DNA of 64,000 nt, from NCBI RefSeq assembly GCF_036323735.1, contig NC_086022.1, positions 64,724,702-64,788,701 on the forward strand, read 5' to 3'. The translations under genes were made by a program, and so were the position numbers. The notes under the pieces were generated by a model. The model was not told the DNA's origin. It was given only the letters and a program-made list of their open reading frames with translations, and made no database searches. Below, piece by piece: positions 1 through 11,953 of this stretch. This DNA comes from Rattus norvegicus. Lineage: Eukaryota; Chordata; Mammalia; Rodentia; Muridae. Each line of letters starts with the position of its first letter. Within the stretch, counting starts at the first letter, position 1.

Positions 1-170
1 CTACTCTGACACCCACGCTGGTTACTCAGTTTTTAGCTATATATAACAAGATGTTTCTGAGGGTTTCCCATGATATAACTTACTCAAATTCTCTTTCCAT
101 ATTGAGAAATAGAATTTTAGCAAAGAAACTCTCTATAGAATAAATTTTAAACTTACATAAAAAGAATGTG

Positions 171-221
171 TTTTGAGAGAGAGAGAATGAGAGAGAAAGA
201 GAATGAGAGAGAGAGAGAGAG

Positions 222-260
<39 letters not shown>
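171..260. repeat. (GA)n followed by (TG)n microsatellite
   Basis: An interrupted GAGA tract passes directly into about 19 TG repeats. Repetitive reading frames across it are artefacts. Confidence 0.95.
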
Positions 261-265
<5 letters not shown>

Positions 266-1422
266 TTTCATCTTTAAAACATAAACCACCTATAAAACTC
301 TGTCTGTAATCAATACTTCAGGAGTTATGGCTCAGCCTGATTCATAAATGATTATGGTTTCACAAAGGCAGTTAAAATCCTACCACATGCATTTTTCTCC
401 TACTGTTCAATGAAAAATTTACATGGAGATCAACCTGGATTTGGAAATCCTTAGACAAACTTTCAGTGTAATAGCATTGAATAGTGTAAAATCCAGTTTG
501 AAATGCTATTTAGATTCAACCTTATCCTGAGAGCTAGGGGCTGACTCGGTGGGCAAAGTGCTGCTGTGCAAACCTGAGGACTGAGTTCAGGACTTGTGTG
601 TGTGTCAAACAAAGCAGAATATGGTTGGAGAAGACAATAGGATACTAGGGACTTCTTAGGTAGTCACTCTCAGATCAACCAAACAGACCCTATCGAGCCA
701 TCCAGAAAGACACTCCATGTGTACCTCTAGTACACAGGTACATGCACCTCAATATACACCATACATACATGCATGCACATATACTCAGAAAATGTTTCAT
801 TTTGAAAAAAAAATCACTCATAAACAAAACTTTAAAGTACTAACTGAAAAATATGTATTTTGTCTGCCCTGTTGACTATCATTATTTTTAACACTGTTTT
901 TGAATTTCAAAGACAATACTGTTAAGAATCATCAAGTTGTTTATTATAATGGGACTTAATCTGCATTAACTCCAAGTCAAAAGAGACAAAACTTCATGCT
1001 GTTTACAATCTGCCTTTAAAGGAGCTCATAAGATTTTCTAGATTGACCTGGAATAAAAAGTAGCAATGAATTCCCCCCACCTTCTGCAAAAGTCCAGCAA
1101 AAGATTCAGCAACAATCTGAAGTCCTCATCTACAAAAGGGAACCGCAGCATTGTGCTTTGGTATATTCCTCATTTTAATATGCCGTATGGTCAAGCTTTT
1201 TACTTGTAAAAGCATGTTTATACTACAAATTAAAAGGAGACAGGAGAAGAGGAAACGTAAAAAAGAAGATAGGACATTAAGCCTTCAAGTCACCTCTTAT
1301 AGGACAATGAGTACTCTGTAGACACTTTCAATGAAGCTTGAAAATATCAGCATCATTGGGCAGATTATTATTTTCTAGAACACTCTACAGAGAGTAGAAG
1401 TAAACCAAAACAAACAAAAGCA

Positions 1423-1485
1423 ACTACTACTACTACTACTACCACTACCACCACCACCACCACCACCACCACTACTACTACAACA
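1423..1485. repeat. Triplet microsatellite (CTA)n-(CCA)n-(CTA)n
   Basis: ACT/ACC triplets alternate over about 60 bp, just upstream of a B1 element. Confidence 0.9.
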
Positions 1486-1499
1486 ACAGTTAGTGGTTA

Positions 1500-1640
1500 G
1501 TTAATGGTGGTGGCTTTAATCCCAACACTCAGGAAGCAGAGGCAGGCAGGTCTCTGAGTTTCAAGACCGCCTGGTCTACAGAGTATTTCCAGGATAACCA
1601 GGGGCTACAGAGAGAAACCCTGTATCAAAAAACACCCAAA
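1500..1640 (+). repeat. B1 SINE
   Basis: 7SL-derived body: GGTGGTGGCTTTAATCCCAA at the head, then AGGCAGAGG-like and GGTCTACAGAG segments, ending AAACCCTGTATC plus an A-rich tail. Confidence 0.9.
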
Positions 1641-2013
1641 CAAACACCCCAACTAATAAATTAGCCTAATTCGTTGGCCCTCATACTGCTGACCTTAAAG
1701 TAGACTCCTGGAAGTGTTTGCTGTGGTCAGCTAAGTCTCCTTTTGAGTACATGCTAGCACAGTAAAGACTCTGGAAAAGCTTGTAGCAAATGAATCTGGG
1801 GATTTACTAACTTACAAAGTTTTCTAACTAAGGTGACCAGAGTCATTTTATTGTAACCATGTTCACAGAAGAAACATTTTATAAGATGCTTTGGAAAATG
1901 CTACTTTAAAGTAATATTGGGTTTTCAAAAACTCAAATCTTTGTCTTTGTCTTTATAATTTTAACTTGAAAAGTCGTTTTGTACTAAGCTGGTTATTCAA
2001 ATACATTTACTAC

Positions 2014-2139
2014 CTGCATTTCCTCCTTGGTGAAGCTGGCTGCCTCATCCCCCAGTTCGTGCAGATACATGCAGTCGGGCTTCGGGCACTGCATGTTCTT
2101 CAGGAAGTAGCTGCAGTACTTTGTTGTGCCTAAGGATGC
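2014..2139 (-). CDS. Cnot4: Cnot4 coding exon 6: end of RRM and CCCH zinc finger
   Basis: This 126-bp exon encodes residues 188-229. It starts with ASLGTTKYCSYF and contains the CCCH zinc finger C196-x8-C205-x4-C210-x3-H214, followed by an acidic helical stretch ending EEMQ. In CNOT4 the finger directly follows the RRM and contributes to RNA binding (family knowledge). The minus-strand acceptor reads CTCCCTGCAG before GCATCC, and the donor after ATGCAG is GTAGTA, a weaker match to consensus than the other donors here. Both borders are phase 0, and reading past the donor meets a stop after a few codons (VVNVFE), which supports the exon end. This is the last Cnot4 exon in the window. Confidence 0.95.
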
Positions 2140-2773
2140 CTGCAGGGAGAAGACTCGAAATGTGAACTGACACCACAACGTGAATTCCCATGATTACTGT
2201 TTTTACTTCACCTAAAATGAGACACAGAGCAAGACATGACTAAGAGCACTAGAAAGCTGAATTATTCCTGATGGACATACTGTAGAGTTTACTTAAGAAA
2301 ATCTAGAGAAAACAGATATGGTTTCCAGAATTTACAAATTCAACTATTCTCTAGGCACCTGTTTCGTATTTAAGAGGTTCAATACAGAAGAAGAGAAATT
2401 CCTTTTTCTAACTCTGTCATCCTCCTTCCACTTATATTGGTTGGGATTATTTGCCCAAACACAAACCAACAAGACAGAACTATTATCTCTCTCTGATGAG
2501 AACAGTTCTATTTTCATAAAATAAGAAAAACATGAAAGTCAGATTTTTAAAGAATTGTCTCCTAAATAATGTATAGTCCCAGTAAATAAAATAGGGCCCA
2601 GGGTCCTACTAAGTTAATAATAATTTGTATGTCACAGGTTAGTATAGAAACCTAAAAGATCTTGAAAGTAAATGCCTTTGAAGTTACCATTTAAATGCCA
2701 GACATGTCTCTGCTTTCCAATCTTACCCCTTCCTCTTAAAAGATAGGAGAAAGAATCAAGAGAAACACATTAC
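2140..2773. other. Cnot4 intron 5
   Basis: This is a short unique intron of 634 bp. I see no repeat or gene in it. Confidence 0.9.
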
Positions 2774-2875
2774 CTTTAGTGTCCTGCCATCTACCACCAC
2801 ATTGTTGACACACTGTATTGCTCTGAGAGCATCTTCTGACCGGATATAGGTTACATAAGCACTGGCACTCGGACC
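2774..2875 (-). CDS. Cnot4: Cnot4 coding exon 5: RRM core with RNP1
   Basis: This 102-bp exon encodes residues 154-187, from GPSASAYVTYIRSEDAL to VVVDGRTLK. It carries the RNP1-like strand (SASAYVTYI, residues 156-164), the second RRM helix (SEDALRAIQCVNN) and the last strand. The acceptor is TTTAG before GGTCCGAG and the donor is AAG|GTAATG. Both junctions are phase 0. Lone aromatic residues replace the usual aromatic-rich RNP1, as is typical of the divergent CNOT4 RRM. It is separated from exon 4 by 640 bp and from exon 6 by 634 bp. Confidence 0.95.
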
Positions 2876-3515
2876 CTAAAGCGAAGCACATCCCATTCCA
2901 CTGTTATTAGTTTCAAATTAATGCTGAAAAAGAAAAGTATTTTACAACCTGCCTACAAAATTCTAAGGGTGTTTTGTTACCACTACTGTTGTTCATAATA
3001 ATACAATCAATAACAACTACTAACTACAACTATTAGTTTCTGATATAATGTTGTTTCTTTTCCTATCTCATTAAAAGCTGTAAGTAGATTATAACACAAA
3101 TTGAAAAAAAAAAAAACTAGTATCTTACCCCCCTTTTTTTCCCCTCCCTAAAAGTTGCTTGACAGGCTTATCAAAGTTACAAAAAAGTTTAACCTTTCAA
3201 TATCTAAACTTATTTCTGATTACAAATCATTATCTAATTATCAGGTTGCTTGGTAGCAGGCTAAGTCCCCACCACCACCCTTTAATCCCATCAGTTAGGT
3301 TTTGTTTTCTATTGCCCTCTCATTCTGTCAAGTAATTCACTGTAAAACTTGAGAGATCCAATAAACATAAAAGTTCTCCCAACCCACCAAGAGCGGTCAC
3401 TACACTTTACCCCCTTTGATCCTCAAGCTTTCTGACTGCAGAAAATGTTCCTTCTGACAGCCCAGGTCAAGCCCTGACCTAGGGAGGAAAGGCAAAAATC
3501 CCTATTTTGAGTTAC
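2876..3515. other. Cnot4 intron 4
   Basis: This is a 640-bp, mostly unique, AT-rich intron. Only an A12 run and a short T/C-rich stretch near 3100-3145 stand out. Confidence 0.9.
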
Positions 3516-3602
3516 CTGTGAGCCTGCATATGATGTGCTATTATTGATGACAACTTTATGTATTTTACCAAACTTCCCAAAATACTCTGGTCGTTTTAAA
3601 AC
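3516..3602 (-). CDS. Cnot4: Cnot4 coding exon 4: RRM helix 1 and strand 2
   Basis: This 87-bp exon encodes residues 125-153, starting VLKRPEYFGKFGKIHKVVIN and ending SYAGSQ. The PEYFGKFGKI segment is the canonical end of the first RRM helix and the turn into strand 2. The acceptor is TTTTATAG before GTTTTAAAACG, with a weak pyrimidine tract, and the donor is CAG|GTAAC. Both borders are phase 0, so skipping it would remove 29 residues without a frameshift but break the RRM. The ID element at about 3715-3789 lies in intron 3, roughly 110 bp upstream of the acceptor. Confidence 0.95.
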
Positions 3603-3714
3603 CTATAAAAGAAGAAGAAATAAGGCATAAACTGTCCCTGCTTTAATCATCTTTATCCTTATAATGGGGACATTCACCATCCCTTGTAAATGAAAAACAC
3701 AATGGTAATTTTTT

Positions 3715-3789
3715 TTTTTTTTTTTTTGGTTCTTTTTTTCGGAGCTGGGGACCGAACCCAGGGCCTTGTGCTTCCTAGGCAAGCGCTCT
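3715..3789 (-). repeat. ID SINE, 5'-truncated
   Basis: On the plus strand a T-run, then GGTTCTTTTTTTCGGAGCTG and GGGGACCGAACCCAGGGCC. The element stops after the CAAGCGCTCT part, so its 5' end (A-box head) is missing. It is flanked by the direct repeat CACAATGGTAATTTTT. Confidence 0.93.
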
Positions 3790-5974
3790 CACAATGGTAA
3801 TTTTTAAAACTTCTAATTAATGTAACTACCTCATAAGAGCATTGATGTGGTTAAATTACAGGATTTTTTTTTTTAAATCTAAGAGCTATTCTTTTATGAA
3901 ACACTCTATAGGAACTAAAACTTATGAAGTTTTGCATTATTATGTTCTAATATTTTCATCAATAATCTATGGGGTATTACCTTCATAAAATTCAACTGTA
4001 TTGTCACTAAGAGATGATTTTTATGAAGTAGTAATGATCAAAATTATATTCAAGAACAGAGAAAGAACAGGCATAAGTAATGACATTTATATCTCATAAA
4101 TCTATTGCATATTATATTAAGGCAGTTTTATAAATTCCAAACATGTTAACAATGTCTCCTCAACTTTCCATGTTCTATCACTGTGTGTATAATTCCCTAT
4201 ATCAGTAATTTTACTTTGTAATTGTCTCATAGGTTGTTCCATCCCTGAAATCTTTATGACTAAGTTACATTTGAAACACTTACATGTCTTTGTCTAATTA
4301 CCTAAGTTACCTCTTACCGTATCTCTCTCGCTACTGTTGTTTTATTGTTTGATTACTACAGTATTCTTTTAGACTTTCTTACAAACTTGCATAACTTTGG
4401 TTTAGGTTAATGTGATCGGAATTTTACATGACACAAATTTTTTCTCATGACTTATAATTACCTCAACATTAAATTTTGTTCTTTTCCTAGAACTTTACAC
4501 ACAACAACCTCTTTCTCAATGAACAGTCTATGTTGTACCATTAATTCTTAGCAGTAAACAACTTAATACACACTAATCTCGCTATATTTTGCATATTTAC
4601 AAATATAATGTTATATACAGCCAATTTTAATGGATTAAAGAGTGGTTACATTGGTTTTCCACATTTTTTCCCCTCTTGACTGACAGAATAATAGTAACTA
4701 ATGAAATGACACCTTGTCCCCATACTGTTTCAGAGCTAAAAACTGGAGAAGAAAATTGTCTGAGAGGGTTTTCTGGCCAGTAAAATTTGAAACTGAATTC
4801 AGTATTCCAGCTGGAAGAATACCAATTCAGTTAACAGCCTCATAGCTAAGATACCTGTTCCCCAAGGCTGCCAGCACGCAGCTGCTGTGCATCAGCAGCT
4901 CTTACCGTAGTGAGCTTACAGCAGCAGCTCTCAATGAAGGAAGCCCTGAAGGGGCCACTTTGGAGATCTGTGGAAGTTTTATTTGGAGGAGACTTTAAAG
5001 TAAGAAGGAAACACCTCTAGCATTCAGGAGATGAAAGCCAGGGATTCTTCCATGGCTCAAACTAGCCCTACCCAACAGTGGTTCCTGCATACCTTCTGAA
5101 TGTCCCATAAGACATGCATATAGCTATGAAGCCTGTTTATAGTTAAAAGGTAGAAAGTTCACATTATACCTATTTTCTCGGTTTTGACATAAATTGAATT
5201 TATAGGTAATATGTAATTAAGAAGTGACTATACATACTTTGAAATTTTACTAGTTGTTTTACAGAAATCATATCATTTCATGGTACTTAGGTTGCCAAAA
5301 CATATAAATTTTAACTGCCAAATTTATTGAGTCTACAAATTAGATAAAGAGTGATTTTATAAAACACCATTCCAAGAAATTTAATATTAATACAAATCAT
5401 TTGAGAGACAAGTTAAAAAAGAAGTTCAGATTCAATAGGTCTAAGGCAGAGCCTAAGAACTGGCACAGTAAATTCCAAAGTGATACTAATGGCCACAGAT
5501 CACAGGGAGGTTCAAGAATGCCTATGCCCAAGCACTTACATGCAGAAAAGGATTTTTCCTCATTGTTTCCTAGATATATGTTTTGAAATATATAGGGAGA
5601 GAGATTATACCATCCAGAATTCATTTCTAACTGTATTAGTGATTATTTAAAACACTGAACTGTTCCAGTTAGTAAGTCTTTTCAAGGAAAGTGGAATGTC
5701 TGTTTGAGATTTTGTGCACAGTTTCATTTTTAATCTAAATATCCTGTTCATATGTATACATCTTGACTTGTCTCAGGAGTTCTTCATCCTTGTATTTTTG
5801 AAGATATTATATGCATGGATATTTTTATTTTTCTCTTTTATGAAACATATGTTGTCTCCTGAAACTGGAATACAGGTATCCTACCTGCTACAAGAGGATT
5901 TAGGGCACACAGGAGATCAAGAGCTTAGACTTGCACAAGGAAACCTGTCTTATTTTCATTAAGACAGAAAAACT

Positions 5975-6090
5975 GGGGTTGGGGATTTGGCTCAGTGGTA
6001 AAGCAAGCGCTTTACCACTGCCTAGCAAGCGCAAGGCCCTGGGTTCGGTCCCCAGCTCCGAAAAAAAGAATAGGAAAAAAAAAAAAAAAA
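5975..6090 (+). repeat. ID SINE with internal inverted insertion
   Basis: Full-length ID with head GGGGTTGGGGATTTGGCTC and tail GGTCCCCAGCTCCG plus poly(A). Target-site duplication AAGACAGAAAAACT / AAGACAGGAAAACT. The A-box region carries an extra inverted segment so that AGTGGTAAAGC is followed by AAGCGCTTTACCACT, making a perfect hairpin not found in the other copies here. Confidence 0.95.
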
Positions 6091-6709
6091 AAGACAGGAA
6101 AACTAGTGGCAATATGTGACCGGGGAGGTGGTCTGTCATAAGACATGCAGGTCCTTACAAGGGATTTGAGTTTTACTGATTGAAAAGTGGAAGAAGGCTA
6201 TGGAATAGAGTATAGGTTTCTAAGAGTACAGGCAAGGGCAAACTCGGGGACAATTACTTAGGAAGCAGTTGGTGCCTGGGTCAAATGTTCTTGATGGGTC
6301 GAGTTAACTCAAGTCATTAAGAAAAAGAAGGGTAATATTTCATTCAAGAGCAGTGGTTTCTGGTTGTATAATGGAAGTGACTTGGGGGCTTTGGGAAGTT
6401 AACAATACAAGTCTTTCCCCAAAATATTCGAATTCACCTACTCTATACCACACAAGAATGCACGGTAAAATGCAAATGAATGTGATCTAACAACAACAAA
6501 AAAGATGTTTTATACAATATTAGCTTTTTTTTTTTTTTTAAAGTGGACAATGAACCATTTTTAGAGTGGAAGACAACTGGTTTAGGGAAATAGTTTCTGG
6601 CAAACAACTGGGTATTACACCTTCATGGCAAATAAGATAGAGATACAGAATTACACTGACATGTCCATCTGATAGCCAAAATGGTACATGTCATTCTATT
6701 CTTGAAAAA

Positions 6710-7065
6710 CTTCAAAACAGTTCTGCCCTGCCTTCAGAATAAAATGTACACTCCTCAGCACTGTTGGCAAAGCCTTCATAACTAAGTACCACTCAATTTA
6801 CCCCAACCCCTGAACTCACCCCCTGAACTCTGACCTTCCAAAGACTTCATAAAGAGGGCTTTCTCATTCATAAACACTTGGGCATTCCCTGTGCAGGAAG
6901 CACTTTACCCCAAGGACATTGAAGTCCACTGTACCTTCCCAGCAATGGTCTGCTGCTGTCCCTATGTGCCACTAAAGCAATACAGTGCTCCTCACACAAG
7001 ACTGTTGACTACACATAAGCAGGCACAGTTTTGTATGTTCTGCCTGCTCAGTGTCTTACATAGTG
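6710..7065 (+). repeat. L2 LINE 3'-end fragment
   Basis: Diverged sequence with the L2 3'-end layout: AATAAAATGTACACTCCTCAG, then an AAAGCCTTCATAACT-like motif, then a GGCATTCCCTGTGCAGGAAG-like segment. Family assignment is from memory of the consensus style. Confidence 0.6.
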
Positions 7066-7679
7066 CCTGCATGGCATAGCTAATCAGTAGATTTATCTAG
7101 GTGTGGTGGCTCACAAAACAGAAGACTGAGACAGGGATTTTCAAGGGTTCAAGGCAAGTATCAACAATAGACTCTGGTCTCAAAAAAACAAAAACAAAAA
7201 CTTGGATGTGTACATCAACAACCTAAAATAGGCTTCTACAGCAAAGGAAGTGCAAAAACTTTAAACATCCCATATTAACAGGAACACTAGATTTTGGCTA
7301 AACAACTGATTAAACACAGGCAGAAGTATTCTTTGGGGACATAGAATATTCATGGACACTACTAAGAAAAACAAAAGGTGACAATCAGACGCTGCACAAG
7401 TAAATAAGGAATGAATTAACAAGGCAGTCATCAGGACAGAATCCACCCAAATAGAAGAACTACCATAACAAACAAGCCACTCAACTGTGTCTGCCTCAGT
7501 TTCTAGGTTATAAATAAAATGGTTGTGCAGACTCTTGAATGCTCTCTAGAGCTACCACATACCTGGGATACTACTTGACCTTATTTGCTGCCTCACTAAC
7601 ACTATTAATTCTCAAAGCCGGTCTTAATTAACCTTTTCTTGGGGAGGTTTTTGGGGTTTTGTTTGGTTTAGTATATGTG

Positions 7680-7925
7680 TTTTCTCTACATATATGTATG
7701 CTCACCATGTACATACAGTGCCCTCAGAGCCAGAAGAGGAGTCAGATTCCTGGACTAGAGTTAAAGATGATTGTGAGCCACCATGTAGATGCTGAGAACC
7801 AAGCTCGGGTCCTCTGCAAGAGCATTAAATGCTCTTTTTTTTTTTTTTTTTGGTTCTTTTTTTTCGGAGCTGGGGACCGAACCCAGCATTAAATGCTCTT
7901 AATTGCTGAACCATCTCTCCAACCA
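7680..7925 (-). repeat. B3/B4-type SINE interrupted by a short ID
   Basis: Minus-strand B2-superfamily element: plus strand shows GCCAGAAGAGG, TGTGAGCCACCATGTAGATG and TTGCTGAACCATCTCTCC. The truncated ID at 7837-7884 splits it. Confidence 0.8.
7837..7884 (-). repeat. ID SINE, severely 5'-truncated
   Basis: Only the poly(A) and the last part of the body (CGGAGCTGGGGACCGAACCC) are present, about 48 bp. The target-site duplication AGCATTAAATGCTCTT is itself near-palindromic (AGCATT/AATGCT). Confidence 0.92.
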
Positions 7926-8399
7926 ACTTCTCTTTTCATAAATGCTAGGAATGTGTAAGCATTTGAATTCCATCCCCTCCACTAGCCTGTAAACTTGCTA
8001 TTGATTAGTCTATGTCTGGCTTGCTACATAATTTATCTTCAGAATCAAACATTGTATATATGCACAAAATTCAAATTTTAATTAGGAATGAATATCTCCA
8101 TAAACCTGAAATTTAGGACTTTTAAGATATATATAATTACTTCTTAATTGTCATCAAATACCATAGCTCCTAATTTTTTTCTATTGACTAATAAAAGAAT
8201 ACATCTGATACTCTACTTCTAGATGTGGCTCCACATTGCTTCCAATACTAGAGCTAGTTAAACTAAAGATATAAAAACAAACTAACAGGAAATTCACACC
8301 TAGAAGCTCTCAGATCAAGATGAAAGTCCCAGGAAGTTATCAGTAGCAATTTCAGAAAGGCAAAGTAATTAGGAAGCTAGGAAAAAGTAACAAAGGGAC

Positions 8400-8726
<327 letters not shown>

Positions 8727-8944
8727 TTCTTAAAGGCAGTGTTGAATGGGACAAAGAGACAAATTAGCACAAAGTTTTAGTCATGTTCAAGGGAAGTGGT
8801 CACAGAAGAGGTAGGATTCTGTCTGCCTAAGGAAAGCAGAAAAATGGAAAATTGTGAACAAAAGGGAAGAAGTGATGCTGAGATGATATTGTGGGTCTAA
8901 AATGAACTCTTTCCTTAAAATCTCCTTTTCTGTTTAAATTTTTT

Positions 8945-9065
8945 ATTTCTGTTTCTTGAGACAGGATCTTACTTCTTTAGCTCAGGCCTGGCACTCATTA
9001 AGTAGCCAGGTTAGCCTCAAACCCTCCTGCTTTAATATCCTGAATGTTCAAATTATAGGTATAAA
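8945..9065 (-). repeat. Diverged B1 SINE
   Basis: Plus strand shows TTCTTGAGACAGGATCTTAC, TAGCCAGGTTAGCCTCAAAC and a degraded end. Confidence 0.6.
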
Positions 9066-9159
9066 TTTTTGACCAACCCCTTTGCAAAGAAGAAGGTTTG
9101 TAAACATTATCCATTTTCCCTGGACCTGGAATCCTAGAAATTCTTTGTGTGCTAACAGC

Positions 9160-9345
9160 AGAGGGCAGGAGAGGGGAGTGCATATGAACCATGGCACATG
9201 TGTGGAGGCCAGAGGACACAAGTATCCTTTTTGTAGAGTTAATGCTCTCCTTCTACAATTACAGGGGGCTAGGAGCTGAATTCAGGTCATAACGGTTCCA
9301 CGGCAAGCACCCTTACTCCTTGAGCCATCCTGCTGATCCAGATCC
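9160..9345 (-). repeat. B3/B4-type SINE
   Basis: Plus strand: GTGGAGGCCAGAGGACACAA, then GGAGCTGAATTCAGGTCAT and CCTTGAGCCATCCTGCTGAT, the reverse of a B2-superfamily head. Confidence 0.75.
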
Positions 9346-10349
9346 TAGTAATTGAGTTGTATCCATTTCTAATCCTCATGAGATTCTTCAAAGTAACAGC
9401 TCCACAAGATTCTCCTCTATTGATTCAGAGGATTTTAAAGCCTTAGAACAAGCTCATCAACCAGTAAATATATTCACAAGAAGAGACAGTAGGTTCAGTT
9501 ACGATTAGATATGAAGTTAGGCCTGTTCTGCAACCTATAGATATGAAAACTATGGCCTAGTCAGTGGTCACTTTCCTGCTGGATTCATAACTGAATGGAT
9601 TACTGGGAGGTGGTACAAGTCATATGAAATGGGTCCCATGCAGATGAAGTGGGTCTCTGAGGTATACCTTTGAAAGCTATCTTGTTCCCAGCCTTATTCT
9701 GTCAGTCTTTCTGTCTTTCCACTGCCTGAAATGAGTAGCCTCTTCTGTCACAGCTTCTGACAGGATGATCTATCTAACCTTAGGCCCATAGTAATGGAGC
9801 TAGCTAACAATGGACTAAAACTCAGACAGAAAGGATGAGCCGAAATAAATCTTGTTTTAAGTGCCCTCCACTACCCAACTAGGTATTTGTCACAGTTAGT
9901 AGAAAGCTGTTGGGAATGGCCTAAGAAAATGCTCAACTATGGAGCTAATCCCTAGCATTATGATGAACACTACCTCAAACTCACTTCAAGGACTCATTTT
10001 AGAAGACTCCGAATTCAGCTCTGAAGCAAACATTCTGGTTGACACGAGGTTCAATTTTCCTTCCCAACAATCTTGTAAGTCTTCCATGATATAGTGGAAT
10101 TAAAAATTAACAAATGCATATGCAAAGCCCACAAGAAAGCATGAGCTCAGAGTAAGTTTGATAAGCCTAACTGAAGGAGAAAAGAGAAAGGTTAAGAGCC
10201 ATCAATCAGGGAACTGAACCACAAAGAACTTCATCTCTCATTTTACTTAGTCAAATTCTCCTTCTTTCCCTAAAATTTGCTTAGAATGACAAATGTACAG
10301 AATGACAATATGGTACAGCAGTTCTGAATGAACAAGTTATTACTTGGGG

Positions 10350-10500
10350 AGCATTGAGATAGCTCAGCTGTTAAAGGCACTTGCTCTTGGGCCTGCTGAC
10401 CTGAGTTTGACCCCAGAACCCACACAGTAGAAGGAGAGGAGTCCTGCAAACCCACCTTCTGACCTTCACACACACACTGAGACACATGCACACTCCAACT
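10350..10500 (+). repeat. B3/B4-type SINE
   Basis: GAGATAGCTCAGCTGTTAAA head (A box), GACCTGAGTTTGACCCCAGA (B box region), CACACAC-rich 3' end. Confidence 0.8.
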
Positions 10501-10689
10501 TCAACAGCTGGTTAAGACTTATTAGGTTCAAGTAACTTTGTCTTCAATTTCTTGGTTCACACAGGCACAGGAAAGGGAAAGGGAAGAAAAACAAACAAAC
10601 AAAAATACCCCCAAAACTATTCACAACTCACATTAGCCATAGGGTGACAGGATCATTATCCAATTTCACAAGCTACCAACACAAAACGA

Positions 10690-10945
10690 TTTTTGGTTCA
10701 ATCCCTTAGTTTCACAATTGTGGAAACTGAAACCCAGAAAGATTAATGTATGCCTAAGATCACAACTGGTCATTGGCTTTTTGTTGTTTTGAGACAGGGT
10801 TTCCCTGTGTAGTCCTAGCTGTCCAGGAACTCGCTCTGTAGACTAGGCTGGCCTCAAACTCACAGAGATTTACCTGCCTCAGCCTCCCAAGTGCTGGGAT
10901 AATAGGAGTGCACTACCACCACCTAGCTTTGGCCACTGGTTTGTA
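10690..10945 (-). repeat. MIR remnant split by a B1 SINE
   Basis: Diverged MIR-like sequence (GAAACTGAAACCCAGAAAG, AGATCACAACTGGTCA) is broken at about 10774-10927 by a minus-strand B1 (TTTTGAGACAGGGTTTCCCT ... GTGCTGGGATAATAGGAGTG). The B1 is confident; the MIR call is tentative. Confidence 0.7.
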
Positions 10946-10947
10946 AC

Positions 10948-10948
<1 letters not shown>

Positions 10949-10999
<51 letters not shown>
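10949..10999. repeat. (TTA)n microsatellite
   Basis: About 16 perfect ATT units, roughly 120 bp from the exon 3 donor, on the gene-strand downstream side. Confidence 0.95.
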
Positions 11000-11002
<3 letters not shown>

Positions 11003-11116
11003 ACTTTCTAAAAAAATTTATTATATTCAGAAGAGTCTTACAATTTATCAGGGCCAACTATTATTTTCAAATAAGCCGGGCAAACACACTGATGGTGAAA
11101 GCAGAAGAGGACTTAC

Positions 11117-11314
11117 TTCTGGGTCTGCTAGGCGCTGTGACAGACCTACGACAAATACAAGGTTTTTTTGTACAACACGTACACTAGCCAAATGTTTTCG
11201 ATTTTCTGAGATTTTCTGTTTTCTCTCATTTTGTTTCTGTTTTTTCTCATTCTTTATCCTTTGCAATTCTTCCTGGGAAAGTGGTTTATAAACTGCTGGG
11301 TCTTCTGGATATGG
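11117..11314 (-). CDS. Cnot4: Cnot4 coding exon 3: basic linker and RRM RNP2
   Basis: This 198-bp exon encodes residues 59-124. It begins PYPEDPAVYKPLSQEEL and runs through a highly basic, glutamine- and lysine-rich helix (about residues 77-98, with KNEKKQKQNERKQK) predicted to form a coiled coil. It ends with the first RRM strand NLVFVVGL (RNP2, residues 109-116) and SQRLADPE. The acceptor is ACTTATAG before CCATATCC, the donor is GAA|GTAAGT, and both are phase 0. The coiled linker between RING and RRM is characteristic of CNOT4 and its yeast counterpart Not4. Confidence 0.96.
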
Positions 11315-11689
11315 CTATAAGTATAACAAACAAGATAAAGTCAACATTAAATAAAGAAAAAAACTGAACAAATGATAAATATCCAATTCTAAATAGCAGG
11401 TGTGTGATTCTTAGTTTCCCTTCTTCTGACAATTTCAACAGCTTTAAATTATATTTTTATTTAATAAAACTTAAAAGTTCTAAAACTTATTTTTTAAAGC
11501 TTAACAGAGTCCACATTGAACACAAATGTCAAAACAACAAAACCCAACTACTTGATTCTGGTATTCCCTTAACACCTTACTAAGATGCTGTGTGAAAGGA
11601 CAAAGTAATTCTTTCAACAAAACATGGATTTGTATATATTATAGTCAACAAATATTTAAGTCATATGCTTGTTTGTATGTGCAGGTATG

Positions 11690-11850
11690 TGTACATGTGT
11701 GGAAGCCTCGACCTCATTCTCTGGCGCAGAGTTTCTCACTGACTCTGAAGCCCACCAGTGGCTCTCCTAGCAGGGCAGCAAGCACCAGGATCCTCCCCTA
11801 ACTCAGACTTTTACATGGATGCTCGGGCTCCCACATCCTCAGCCCATATC
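11690..11850 (-). repeat. Diverged B3/B4-type SINE
   Basis: Plus strand shows GTGTGGAAGCCTCGACCTCA and a GCTCGGGCTCCCACATCCT segment. Identification is weak. Confidence 0.4.
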
Positions 11851-11851
11851 C

Positions 11852-11953
11852 TTTTTTTTTTTTTTCTTTTTTTTTTTTTTGGAGCTGGGGACCAAACCCA
11901 GGGCCTTGCGCTTAGAGGCAAGCGCTCTACCACTGAGCTAAATCCCCAACCCC
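11852..11953 (-). repeat. ID SINE, full length
   Basis: Plus strand: T-run with one C, GGAGCTGGGGACCAAACCCA, GCGCTCTACCACTGAGCTAA, ATCCCCAACCCC. All standard ID blocks are present. Confidence 0.95.

Larger units (their letters stand above)
1..2013. other. Cnot4 intron 6 (partial)
   Basis: No exon is recognisable here. It contains a (GA)n/(TG)n microsatellite (about 171-260), a degenerate B3/B4-type SINE on the plus strand (about 535-830), a (CTA)n/(CCA)n triplet tract (about 1423-1485) and a B1 SINE on the plus strand (about 1500-1640). The rest is unique AT-rich sequence. Confidence 0.7.

Noticed and set aside
1..2013. Next Cnot4 exon beyond residue 229
   Set aside because: I searched the minus strand for codons expected after EEMQ (AGKHQEYEQ-like) and found none; the exon must lie outside the window.
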